From contig SMVY01000017.1 of NCBI GenBank assembly GCA_004357415.1, positions 1 to 6,040 of the forward strand: a DNA stretch of 6,040 nucleotides. The letters run 5' to 3'. Below the pieces are notes generated by a model. It saw only the letters and a list, made by a program, of their open reading frames with translations, had not been told where the DNA came from and made no database searches. Positions 1 to 5,063 of this stretch are shown here, piece by piece; the first letter of the stretch is position 1; every line of letters starts with the position of its first letter. The position numbers and the translations under genes were made by a program. Origin of the DNA: Gemmatimonadota bacterium (lineage in GTDB: Bacteria > Gemmatimonadota > Gemmatimonadetes > Gemmatimonadales > GWC2-71-9).

Positions 1-147
1 GTCCAGTTCCATGATGGTTTCGGCCTCGAGCGCGGTGTCGACCGCATCGGCCCCCGCCATGCCGCCTTCGCCGTAGCCGCCGCAGGCGGCGATAAGGAGC
101 GCCGCGACCGGCGCCAGTACCATGCTCTTCGTTGAGACGATTCTCAT
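1..147 (-). CDS. Lipoprotein precursor, N-terminal fragment (cut by window edge)
   Basis: The first 49 residues of a protein read leftwards off the window. The N-terminus is a classic lipoprotein signal: basic residues at 2 and 7, a hydrophobic stretch at about 9-21 (VLAPVAALLIAA) and a lipobox I19-A20-A21-C22, followed by a Gly-rich linker. Cys22 would be lipidated and become the mature N-terminus, placing the protein in the envelope. After the linker comes an acidic segment rich in Ala, Asp and Glu. The start is ATG with an excellent AAGGAG (156-161) eight bases upstream. Too little of the mature domain is visible to name a family. It is separated from the next upstream gene by 259 bases, so it probably has its own promoter. 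Confidence is high that this is a real lipoprotein gene; its function is unknown. Confidence 0.85.
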   Translation of the reverse strand, partial: MRIVSTKSMVLAPVAALLIAACGGYGEGGMAGADAVDTALEAETIMELD

Positions 148-176
148 AATGGTGGCTCCTTGAGGGATACGGTAAT

Positions 177-191
177 CAGACTGTCAGTCAG
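177..191. promoter_or_regulatory. Imperfect palindrome upstream of the lipoprotein gene (possible operator)
   Basis: GACTG (179-183) and CAGTC (185-189) are perfect inverted arms around one base. The outer C/G pair at 177 and 191 also matches, with one A/A mismatch between. It sits about 30 bases upstream of the lipoprotein start, where a promoter or operator would be expected. On the minus strand a weak -35/-10 pair, CTGACT then TATCCC with a 16-base spacer, overlaps it. A binding role is inference from position and symmetry alone. Confidence 0.25.
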
Positions 192-276
192 GGTGGCGGA
201 TAAGCGGCCGTTCCGCAGGCTGACCGCTGCGACCCCAGGGCTGATGATAACGTCATGCCAGAGACTCGCCAGGGCA

Positions 277-342
277 GGCGGTCAAGGGACCGCCGGAGGG
301 ATCATTCACCCTGAAGGGGCTGCTCCGGTCCCGTGCCCTCCG
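277..342. other. Structured intergenic segment with competing hairpins
   Basis: GGCGGTC (277-283) and GACCGCC (288-294) form a perfect 7-bp stem with a 4-base loop. GGGACCG (286-292) can instead pair perfectly with CGGTCCC (326-332). CGGAGGG (294-300) is a perfect complement of CCCTCCG (336-342). The last two pairings cross each other, and the first competes with the second, so the segment can adopt alternative folds or a pseudoknot. It lies between the stop of the small membrane protein gene (407) and the lipoprotein start (147). Neither strand has a T-run after a stem, so it is not a typical intrinsic terminator. It could be a leader or attenuator for the lipoprotein gene, a transcript 3' end, or simply GC-rich sequence. 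Confidence 0.4.
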
Positions 343-406
343 CCGTGATGTCGGCCTGCGACTGATCGATGTTAATGTCGGGCGAGGAGTAGCGTCCGGG
401 GCGTCC

Positions 407-646
407 TCAGGACGACAAACTCTTCAATAGCGCTTGGCGGATCAGCGCCGCTTTGAGCCCGCCGTACAACAGGATGCCACTGCCGATGCGAAGCGCGAGG
501 CGAACACCTCCGTGCCCGTAGGCTTCGGTCCCGAAATGGATGAATCCAAAATACGCCAGCACAGCGCCTGAAAGAAGGAGGGCCACTGCCAGCTTCAACA
601 GATTACCGGAGGCTCGTAGAAATAGGGCCTCGTTCTCAACGTTCAT
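407..646 (-). CDS. Small membrane protein with two predicted helices, unknown function
   Basis: A 79-residue protein with two hydrophobic segments, about residues 16-36 (LLKLAVALLLSGAVLAYFGF) and 47-68 (VRLALRIGSGILLYGGLKAALI). They are joined by a short Gly/His-containing loop (HFGTEAYGHGG), and the C-terminal tail is basic. Start ATG is preceded by GGGAGG (657-662) at ten bases, a good Shine-Dalgarno site that supports a real gene. It lies 67 bases after the amidohydrolase stop on the same strand and may be a distal member of that transcript; no clear promoter or terminator separates them. The short loop and lack of conserved polar motifs suggest a structural or accessory membrane protein. 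I do not recognise the family. Confidence 0.7.
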   Translation of the reverse strand: MNVENEALFLRASGNLLKLAVALLLSGAVLAYFGFIHFGTEAYGHGGVRLALRIGSGILLYGGLKAALIRQALLKSLSS

Positions 647-713
647 ATCTCACGCGCCTCCCATGAACCGTCAATCAATGCAGTAGTAGTTTTGCCGTTT
701 CCCTTCCGACCCC

Positions 714-2105
714 CTAGGGTGCCACCCCCGATGACCGGTTGAGGCGTCTTGTCGCCGGTGCATACAGCCGTCCCCGTTTGACGACCAGCTCCACCTGTTT
801 GGTGTTATTGATATCCCCTGTTGGGTCGGCGCCTAACACCACCAGGTCGGCAAGTTTCCCCACCTCCACTGTTCCTCGCGAGTCCAGCACATTGGTGGCT
901 GCCGCGGCCGTCCGGGTGGCGGCGTCGAGCGCTTCGGCAGGGCTCAGGCCTGCCAGTTCCACCAGCAGCTGCATCTCCCGGTGGAGATTGGGGAGCGACA
1001 CGCCGTCGGCTCCGGCCAGAGAATCGGTGCCGGCGCTGATGCGGACCCCCGCGTCACGGGCCCGGGCGACCAGCCCAGCGGCTACCCGGAGCGTTGCCGG
1101 CCGGTCCTGATAAATGAAGAGCGTCGGGTCGTAGATGGTACCGAGCCGTACCATGGCCGCCAGCACGCTGTCGATGGCGGGAGCGCTGAGGTCGAGCGCA
1201 GAATCGGGGTCGGTGGCCAACAGGGAGCGGGCTCCCTCCCGCCCCAAGGCCAAGGCCAGCTGCGAAGCGTGCGACACCACGTCGACGCCGGCTTCGACCA
1301 CGTCCAACGGTCCGGCGGGGCCAATATAGAGGTGGGACCAAACGGGGATGTCCTGCCGGTGCGCCTCGGCCACGATGCCACGTACCAGGCCGGCGGGTAG
1401 CCCAGCGTAGATCTTGATGGCACTGGCCCCGGTGCCGCGCGCTTCCGCCACCGACTGATGGAGATCAGTGGTATCGGTCATGCTGCGCATCCAGGGGAGG
1501 GCGCCGGGTATGGCGCCGGCCGAGGCGGCGCCGGCACGGGGGTCGGCGAAGAACGCGAGGCTGGCAAAGAGGGCCACGTAGTGGATGTCGGGGCTCACTA
1601 TGGCTCCCACCAGCGCGTCGCGAGCCAGCGAACTGAGAGCTCGCACGTCTCCGGCCATATCGCGAATGGTGGTCACGCCTCCCAGGAGCGCGTTGCAGAG
1701 CCGACGCTCGGTCCGCTCGCGAGTGTCTTCGCCTGACGGGTCGGTCGCGACATGAGTGTGAGTGTCGATCAGCCCAGGAATCAGGTAGCGGCCCGCGAGG
1801 TCGATCGTCCGGATGCCATCCTCGAGCGGGCGGGAACCTGTCGGGAAAATTGCCTCGATGTGCTCGCCCGAAAACACTACGGTGGTCCCGGACCGGGTCG
1901 GTGCCCCGGTGCCGTCGATGAGAGTGACGTTCACCAGCGCCGTGGCGTTGGCCGTGTCCAACGCCGCGGGGCTACAGGTGTCCTCCCAAGCGGTCTCTTG
2001 GGTAATGCCTGAGGTCGTCAGCAACAGGAGACTCACGAGCACGCATCCCGCTGAGGCGGGTGAAAATCGTATGGCCCCGGTTGCTCCTGGAAGTAGCGTT
2101 TTCAA
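714..2105 (-). CDS. Secreted metal-dependent amidohydrolase (imidazolonepropionase-like)
   Basis: A 463-residue amidohydrolase-superfamily enzyme, expected to hydrolyse C-N or related bonds with a one- or two-metal centre. The N-terminal hydrophobic stretch (about 21-33, CVLVSLLLLTTSG) suggests export to the periplasm. A beta-sandwich segment follows (NVTLIDGTGAP, 59-69). Metal-site signatures occur in the expected order: H116-T-H118 in GLIDTHTH, GVTTIRDM (143-150), Lys231 in AIKIYAG (candidate carboxylated lysine), His258 (VWSHLY), His279 (VVSHAS) and Asp361 (SAGTDS). The C-terminus returns to the sandwich (GTVEVGKLADLVVLGADP, 411-428). All catalytic residues look intact, so it should be active; the substrate is not evident, though relatives include peptidases such as acyl-proline or dipeptide hydrolases. 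The start is TTG, with GGAGG (2116-2120) ten bases upstream inside the preceding gene and five bases between that gene's stop and this start, which suggests coupled translation. Confidence 0.93.
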   Translation of the reverse strand: MKTLLPGATGAIRFSPASAGCVLVSLLLLTTSGITQETAWEDTCSPAALDTANATALVNVTLIDGTGAPTRSGTTVVFSGEHIEAIFPTGSRPLEDGIRTIDLAGRYLIPGLIDTHTHVATDPSGEDTRERTERRLCNALLGGVTTIRDMAGDVRALSSLARDALVGAIVSPDIHYVALFASLAFFADPRAGAASAGAIPGALPWMRSMTDTTDLHQSVAEARGTGASAIKIYAGLPAGLVRGIVAEAHRQDIPVWSHLYIGPAGPLDVVEAGVDVVSHASQLALALGREGARSLLATDPDSALDLSAPAIDSVLAAMVRLGTIYDPTLFIYQDRPATLRVAAGLVARARDAGVRISAGTDSLAGADGVSLPNLHREMQLLVELAGLSPAEALDAATRTAAAATNVLDSRGTVEVGKLADLVVLGADPTGDINNTKQVELVVKRGRLYAPATRRLNRSSGVAP

Positions 2106-2110
2106 TTGTT

Positions 2111-2584
2111 TCAGTCCTCCGGGAGCGGTTGCGTCGAGCTGGTGTTCTCGGCGGTGATGTTCGCCTCGAAAAAGGATTCTCGAGGAATCGGAGACTCGGC
2201 CAGGCGCCGCAGCATGGCCAGCTGGCCCACGTGCGTCATGGCGTCGGCCAGCGGACCCTGAAGCAAGCGCAGGAGCGTGTCCCTGTCGGCCTCCGTTTCG
2301 TGGAACACGGTACTCAGCCGCCCCAGTGCTTGGTGAAAACGCTCCACGGGATCGGCCACATCGATTGGTTCACAGCCGCCGGTGAGCCTGGTGACCGAAT
2401 AGGTCATGAGCTGGGTCATGTGGTACAAGATGTCCTTGGGTGAGCGGACCCCATTTCCGGCCTGGAAGTCGAAGTAGGCCGGCGGTGCATCCCGCACCGC
2501 GTTCTGGGTACGGTAGGCCAGCACGGCGAGGTAGTGGCGCAGGAAGTCTTGCTCAGAAGTTGCCACGACCTCTCCGTCACTCAC
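2111..2584 (-). CDS. DinB-like four-helix-bundle protein
   Basis: A 157-residue protein that matches the DinB/YfiT-like fold, a metal-binding four-helix bundle that in other members acts as a thiol-dependent transferase or stress protein. Visible features are a first helix (about 11-33), LYHMTQLMTYSVTRL with His55 as first metal ligand, and DAMTHVGQLAMLRRL (114-128). The latter corresponds to the canonical HxxxHRGQ motif; His118 is retained but the first position is Asp114. The tail (FFEANITAENT) is typical of a subgroup with this THVGQ signature. No signal peptide is present, so it is cytoplasmic. The start is GTG, overlapping the hydrolase stop as GTGA (four bases shared). No strong Shine-Dalgarno site precedes it, so translation probably depends on the upstream gene. 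A GTG at codon 7, just after GGAGAGG, is an alternative start. The exact reaction is unknown. Confidence 0.85.
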   Translation of the reverse strand: MSDGEVVATSEQDFLRHYLAVLAYRTQNAVRDAPPAYFDFQAGNGVRSPKDILYHMTQLMTYSVTRLTGGCEPIDVADPVERFHQALGRLSTVFHETEADRDTLLRLLQGPLADAMTHVGQLAMLRRLAESPIPRESFFEANITAENTSSTQPLPED

Positions 2585-3255
2585 GGCTGGGAAAGGAACC
2601 GAATGATTTCGTGCAGCAGGCGTTCCCCCTCGTCGGTCTCGAATATGAACTGGGCGTGGGCCGCCCCTTCGAGGACGACGAGTTCCTTGGGATCAGGGGC
2701 TCGCTGGTACTGCTCGCGAATCTCCACGAGTCGGGGGATGCCACGGGCCGTGGTGTCGTTCAGGCTGGTGATGAACAGGATCCGGCCCGGCAACCGTTCG
2801 GGATCGTCGATCGGCGAGTGGGCCAGCAGTACCAGGCGGTCGATCTCGCCGGGGGCTTCGATGGCGGCCAGGGCAGCTGCCCAGCCGCCGAAGCTCGCGC
2901 CCAACACCGATACGGACGATGCCCCGGTCTCCCGCAAGTAGCGCACGGCGGCCAGTACGTCGAACCGCTCGCCGCCGTCACCGGCCGTGGACTCGGGTCC
3001 GCCCCGTGAGCGGCCCCGGCCCCGGAAATCGATGACCACCACATGAAACCCGGTGTCCGCCAGCGCCGGCGCCTGCGCCGACCAACTCTCCTTGGTGAAT
3101 CGTCCCCCGTGGGCCAGGACCACGCCTAGGTCACCCTCACCATAAACGTCGGCGTACACCACGCCCCCGTCCTGGGTGGGGAAGGAGACCTCACCATGTT
3201 GCTGGGGGAGTTGTTGCAGTACCACCGCGGCGACGGCTAGCACGGCGATTGTCAT
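2581..3255 (-). CDS. Alpha/beta hydrolase, exported or membrane-anchored
   Basis: A serine hydrolase of the alpha/beta fold (dienelactone hydrolase/prolyl oligopeptidase-like), 224 residues from the chosen ATG; residues below are numbered from the GTG two codons upstream (3261). The N-terminus (TIAVLAVAAVVLQQLPQQ) is a short hydrophobic segment, either a signal peptide or an anchor, but it lacks basic residues. Core motifs are LAHGGRF (49-55, oxyanion region), VVVIDFRGRGRSRGG (74-88), nucleophile elbow G121-A-S123-F-G125, acid Asp169 in TSLND and catalytic His202 in EGAAHAQF. The triad is complete, and the length fits a minimal domain without a large cap. I chose ATG at 3255 because GAGG lies ten bases upstream; GTG at 3261 would leave only four bases. 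It follows the CPXCG gene by 16 bases and shares four bases with the DinB gene. The substrate, probably an ester or peptide, is not identifiable. Confidence 0.9.
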   Translation of the reverse strand: MTIAVLAVAAVVLQQLPQQHGEVSFPTQDGGVVYADVYGEGDLGVVLAHGGRFTKESWSAQAPALADTGFHVVVIDFRGRGRSRGGPESTAGDGGERFDVLAAVRYLRETGASSVSVLGASFGGWAAALAAIEAPGEIDRLVLLAHSPIDDPERLPGRILFITSLNDTTARGIPRLVEIREQYQRAPDPKELVVLEGAAHAQFIFETDEGERLLHEIIRFLSQP

Positions 3256-3271
3256 GCCCACACGGCCTCAG

Positions 3272-3532
3272 TCAAATCGCCTCGACCCACACCTCGGCGC
3301 TTCCCGTGGTACCGTAGTGCACCTGGACCTGCCACGGCCGGCAGCACACTTCACAGTCCTGCACGTATTCCTGAGTGACGCCGCCGCCCGGATCGATCGC
3401 GATCTCCACCATCTCACCGCAGTGGGGACACGACACCTCCGCCTCCCGGTCCAAGGCGGAGGCGTCGAGCCAGTCGCTTTGGTCGCTCCAAGGCACGCTG
3501 TCGCCCGCCTGCAGGTCGTCGGCCTCGGTCAT
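3272..3532 (-). CDS. CPXCG family cysteine-rich protein
   Basis: An 86-residue cytoplasmic protein. Residues 34-71 match the CPXCG family: SCPHCGE with Cys35 and Cys38, then IDPGGG, then YVQDCEVCCRPWQVQV with Cys60, Cys63 and Cys64. The two Cys pairs are expected to form a zinc-ribbon-like knuckle. Family members are usually about 60-70 residues; this one has an additional acidic, Trp-containing N-terminal extension of some 30 residues (DSVPWSDQSDWLDASALD). The molecular role of the family is not established. Start ATG is preceded by TGAGGAAA about 12 bases upstream, a rather distant Shine-Dalgarno site, and that element lies in an inverted repeat. It is the first gene of the tight four-gene cluster. 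Confidence 0.9.
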   Translation of the reverse strand: MTEADDLQAGDSVPWSDQSDWLDASALDREAEVSCPHCGEMVEIAIDPGGGVTQEYVQDCEVCCRPWQVQVHYGTTGSAEVWVEAI

Positions 3533-3544
3533 GATCGTGGGTTT

Positions 3545-3570
3545 CCTCAGGTTGTCGATCGTTACTGAGG
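3545..3570 (-). promoter_or_regulatory. Leader inverted repeat covering the Shine-Dalgarno site of the CPXCG gene
   Basis: CCTCAG (3545-3550) and CTGAGG (3565-3570) are perfect 6-base inverted arms separated by 14 bases that contain the palindrome CGATCG. On the transcribed (minus) strand the downstream arm, CTGAGG, is the probable ribosome-binding element of the CPXCG gene, and the upstream arm starts just after the -10 element. It could be a DNA operator at the transcription start or an RNA hairpin that masks the ribosome-binding site. The symmetry is seen directly; the role is inference. Confidence 0.4.
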
Positions 3571-3572
3571 AT

Positions 3573-3578
3573 AGTATA
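3573..3578 (-). promoter_or_regulatory. Probable -10 element for the CPXCG operon
   Basis: On the minus strand this reads TATACT, five of six matches to TATAAT, about 41 bases upstream of the CPXCG start, giving a leader of roughly 30-35 bases. No convincing TTGACA-like -35 is found at 16-18 bases, so the promoter may be weak, activator-dependent or use another sigma factor. It is one of few AT-rich patches in the region and falls right at the border of the intact cluster. Confidence 0.45.
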
Positions 3579-3677
3579 ACCTCCGAGTTCTTGCCGGGGA
3601 CGGCCGGAGCGGGTGGCGGATGGCTGGTGGCTAACGGCCATGATCGGCGCGCCGCCGGCGGGCGAGGGGAAAGTTGG

Positions 3678-3836
3678 CTAGGGCGCGGGGACCTGATATA
3701 GGCTGCGGGCCAGGAGTACCAAGGCGATGAGCACCGCTAGGGCGGAGCCGGCCAGGAACAGCGCCACTCCGGTGGGGCGGCGGCGGGCCCAAAGCAATTG
3801 CGGAGCGCCCACCAAGAAGCAGGAACACAGGAACCG
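3678..3836 (-). pseudogene. C-terminal remnant of a small membrane protein
   Basis: About 52 codons ending in TAG encode two hydrophobic stretches, RFLCSCFLVGAPQLLW and TGVALFLAGSALAVLIALVLL, separated by a basic RRRP turn. The codons end mostly in G or C, as expected for a real gene in this genome. Further upstream the open frame (to an ATG at 3923) turns into a Pro/Thr/Arg-rich string that is simply the antisense of the DoxX-like coding sequence, so the original N-terminus is missing. No ribosome-binding site precedes a start near 3830. I read this as a truncated gene fused head to head with another fragment. A short functional protein starting at an internal GTG or TTG cannot be excluded. 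Confidence 0.45.
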
Positions 3837-3837
3837 G

Positions 3838-4059
3838 GTGGTAGGGGTGGCGGAGCTGGTGGGTGTGGTTCTCCTCCTGGTGCCGGGTACGGCACTGCGC
3901 GCGGCGGGTGGCCTGATCGTCATAATGATCGGAGCCTTGGGGACCGTCCTGGTGTTTCGGAGCGAATTGGGGTGGTTTGGCCCGACGCTTCACCTCGGGT
4001 TGCTCAGCGCCATCGTCTGGTTGCGCCTGCGGCTAATGCGCCCGAGCGCCGCCAAGTGA
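3838..4059 (+). pseudogene. DoxX-like membrane protein remnant (last three helices)
   Basis: The only plus-strand coding signal. From 3838 the frame reads VVGVAELVGVVLLLVP, then TALRAAGGLIVIMIGALGTVLV and, after a polar turn, TLHLGLLSAIVWLRLRLMRP before TGA. This order (GvaEL...P, then aaG..miGA.., then a last helix ending in WLR) is typical of helices 2-4 of DoxX-like proteins, small four-helix inner-membrane proteins. Helix 1 is absent: the open frame upstream to an ATG at 3727 is hydrophilic, Arg-rich and antisense to another membrane segment. No helix-1-like sequence appears in the other two frames. The gene therefore seems truncated at about 3838. A GTG at 3838 has only a poor AGGA-like element close upstream. 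Confidence 0.5.
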
Positions 4060-4083
4060 ACACCGTGCTCCACTAACTCACCG

Positions 4084-4114
4084 ATCATTCACCGCCGGCG
4101 ATCGGGGTGATGAT
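4084..4114. terminator. Hairpin between converging gene remnants (weak terminator candidate)
   Basis: ATCATTCACC (4084-4093) pairs with GGTGATGAT (4106-4114), nine base pairs with one bulged T, and an inner CCG/CGG pair can shorten the loop. It lies after the DoxX-like stop on the plus strand and at the 3' end of the NHL remnant on the minus strand, a position that fits a bidirectional terminator. No T-run follows on either side, and part of the symmetry comes from the codons of the NHL remnant. Confidence 0.3.
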
Positions 4115-4405
4115 GCCGGTTCAGCCGTCGATCCTCCTGTAACGGGCATTCCCGGCGTCGGCGATGATGAGATCGTCACTTGGGGTCCGGACGGTCCCGT
4201 ATGGCGTTCGGAAGGCCGCCGTACTTGTCGATGGGGTCGAACGTGGCAGCGTTGGTGTGATCAGTGCGGACACTGGGCGCCGGGCGGCGAGGTCGAGCGG
4301 CTCGCCCGATTCTTCCAGGAACGTCCCGTCGACGACAGCGACGGGAGCGATTCCCACTAACGTAATGAAAGCCGGGACCTCGTCCGCTGGTACGGTACCT
4401 GCCAA
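4085..4405 (-). pseudogene. Degraded NHL-repeat (beta-propeller) gene with in-frame TGA
   Basis: On the minus strand the frame reads AAFRTPYGTVRTPSDDLIIA, then DAGNARYRRIDG, then TGA (4121-4123), and continues in the same frame as TGIITPIAGGE before a second TGA at 4085. This matches an NHL propeller blade (A-x-F/L-x-x-P-x-G-V...D-G-N-L-Y-I-A-D-x-G-N-x-R-I-R-R-I-D), followed by the usual TGIITTVAG linker to the next blade. A functional propeller needs about five to six blades; only one is left. The upstream part (to a TTG at 4405) contains VAVVDGTFLEESGEPLDL, which I cannot place. No Shine-Dalgarno site precedes the TTG, and a TGA abuts it, so this is a gene relic. Loss of the remaining blades makes stop readthrough an unlikely explanation. 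Confidence 0.5.
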
Positions 4406-4428
4406 TCAGTCAGACTTTCGGCTGATTG
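4403..4428 (-). terminator. Hairpin just after the SRPBCC gene (terminator candidate)
   Basis: CAATCAG (4403-4409) and CTGATTG (4422-4428) are perfect 7-base inverted arms with a 12-base loop. In the direction of transcription the stem begins eight bases after the SRPBCC stop codon, where a 3' end is expected. No T-run follows on the minus strand, so it may stabilise the mRNA end or work with Rho rather than act as an intrinsic terminator. Confidence 0.35.
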
Positions 4429-4436
4429 CCCAGCGG

Positions 4437-4862
4437 TCACTGCGACTCCAGGCTCGCCTTCATGTCCGCCAGAAGAGCGACGTAGATGCCGTGGCAGAAC
4501 TCGTGTGCCGCTTCGTCGTTGCGGTCCCACTGTGAAGACCACTCGATCAGGGTGCCGTCGCCCTCCGGGCTCACCTGGATGTGGCCGATGTAGTTGCTCA
4601 CGTCTGTCTTAGACACGGGGGAGGGGCCATCGTCGATGCTGTATCGCACTATCCGTTCAGAGTCGTCGACCTCGATCAGCGTCTCGTGAAACGCCCCATT
4701 CAGAATCCGGCCGGCTCCTTCCTGGTCCCCAGCCACATCTCCCACCACTTCGAGGCTGGTGATTACGTTCGGTGCCCAGCTCATGTCATGGAAGTTGCGG
4801 ATGGCGTCCCAAACCTCTTCGGGCGGAACCGCGATGGTAGTCGATTGGCTGGTCTGTCCCAT
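4437..4862 (-). CDS. SRPBCC family protein (START/polyketide cyclase fold)
   Basis: A 141-residue cytoplasmic protein with the full layout of a single SRPBCC helix-grip domain, which forms a deep cavity for hydrophobic ligands. The first strand leads into AVPPEEVWDAI (11-21), the standard start of the family. W29-A-P31 and GAGRILNGAFHETLIEVDD (49-67) form the early strands, YSIDDGPSPV (74-83) a turn, YIGHIQVSPEGDGTLIEWSS (91-110) the late strands, and EAAHEFCHGIYVALLADMKA (117-136) the long C-terminal helix over the cavity. Length is normal for a stand-alone domain. ATG with GAGGAG (4869-4874) six bases upstream is a strong start. It sits alone among decayed genes, downstream of the glycosyltransferase by 200 bases, and ends in a hairpin, so it is probably a single transcription unit. 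The ligand is unknown; coenzyme, lipid or aromatic polyketide binding are all possible for the family. Confidence 0.9.
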   Translation of the reverse strand: MGQTSQSTTIAVPPEEVWDAIRNFHDMSWAPNVITSLEVVGDVAGDQEGAGRILNGAFHETLIEVDDSERIVRYSIDDGPSPVSKTDVSNYIGHIQVSPEGDGTLIEWSSQWDRNDEAAHEFCHGIYVALLADMKASLESQ

Positions 4863-4926
4863 TGATGTCTCCTCGTGTGAGAATGCAGATTGACTTGCTG
4901 GCAGCTTCGATGACGTACTTGGGCAT
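4863..4926 (-). pseudogene. Possible DUF4242-like remnant in the SRPBCC leader
   Basis: An ATG at 4926 opens with MPKYVIE, the very characteristic N-terminus of DUF4242 proteins (small, about 80-90 residues), and continues EAASKSICILTRGDI. The second part can be aligned with the family's following helix (x-A-x-S-x-K-S-x-x-V-L) if about a dozen residues were deleted in frame. There is no good Shine-Dalgarno site, and the frame then runs out of phase through the SRPBCC gene. The match is short and from memory, so it may be chance. If real, it adds to the decayed genes nearby. Confidence 0.22.
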
Positions 4927-4951
4927 CGTGTTTCTCATGGCGTGGTGCCTC

Positions 4952-4995
4952 GATTGTGCACGGTATCTATCTAACGGAATGGTGGTCAGCGGCGC
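4952..4995 (-). promoter_or_regulatory. Weak promoter candidate for the SRPBCC gene
   Basis: Within the 200-base gap upstream of the SRPBCC gene, the minus strand carries CTGACC, then 16 bases, then GATACC next to the AT-rich TTAGATAGATA. This is the best -35/-10-like arrangement in the gap, but it matches consensus poorly. It would give a leader of roughly 90 bases. Apart from the possible MPKYVIE remnant, I see nothing else in the gap. Confidence 0.2.
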
Positions 4996-5037
4996 CACAA
5001 CGCCCAGCCGTTCCCCAGGTGACGGAAAGCCCGGCGG

Positions 5038-5062
5038 TTGGCCATTGAGGCTAGCAGGCCAA
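5038..5062 (-). terminator. Hairpin directly after the glycosyltransferase stop codon
   Basis: TTGGCC (5038-5043) and GGCCAA (5057-5062) are perfect inverted arms with a 13-base loop containing the palindrome GCTAGC. The stem begins one base after the TAG stop of the GT87-like gene, a position suited to a transcript end. No T-run follows (the next bases on the minus strand are AACCGCCGGG), so intrinsic termination is not certain. Confidence 0.35.
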
Positions 5063-5063
5063 T

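Noticed and set aside
160..348. Plus-strand 62-residue open frame between the two left-hand genes
   Set aside because: It starts with TTG without a Shine-Dalgarno site, has no recognisable domain, and lies over the inverted repeats of the intergenic region.
646..674. TTGACG and GAGATA with 17-base spacing before the small membrane protein gene
   Set aside because: The -10 would overlap the start codon, so a transcript would begin inside the gene and lack its good Shine-Dalgarno site.
739..2157. Several plus-strand open frames opposite the amidohydrolase gene
   Set aside because: All are antisense to a gene with a complete set of catalytic motifs, lack ribosome-binding sites and have biased Ala/Ser/Arg composition typical of GC-rich shadows.
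3652..3661. CCGCCGGCGG palindrome downstream of the minus-strand membrane fragment
   Set aside because: It is a short pure-GC palindrome without loop or T-run, expected by chance in this composition.
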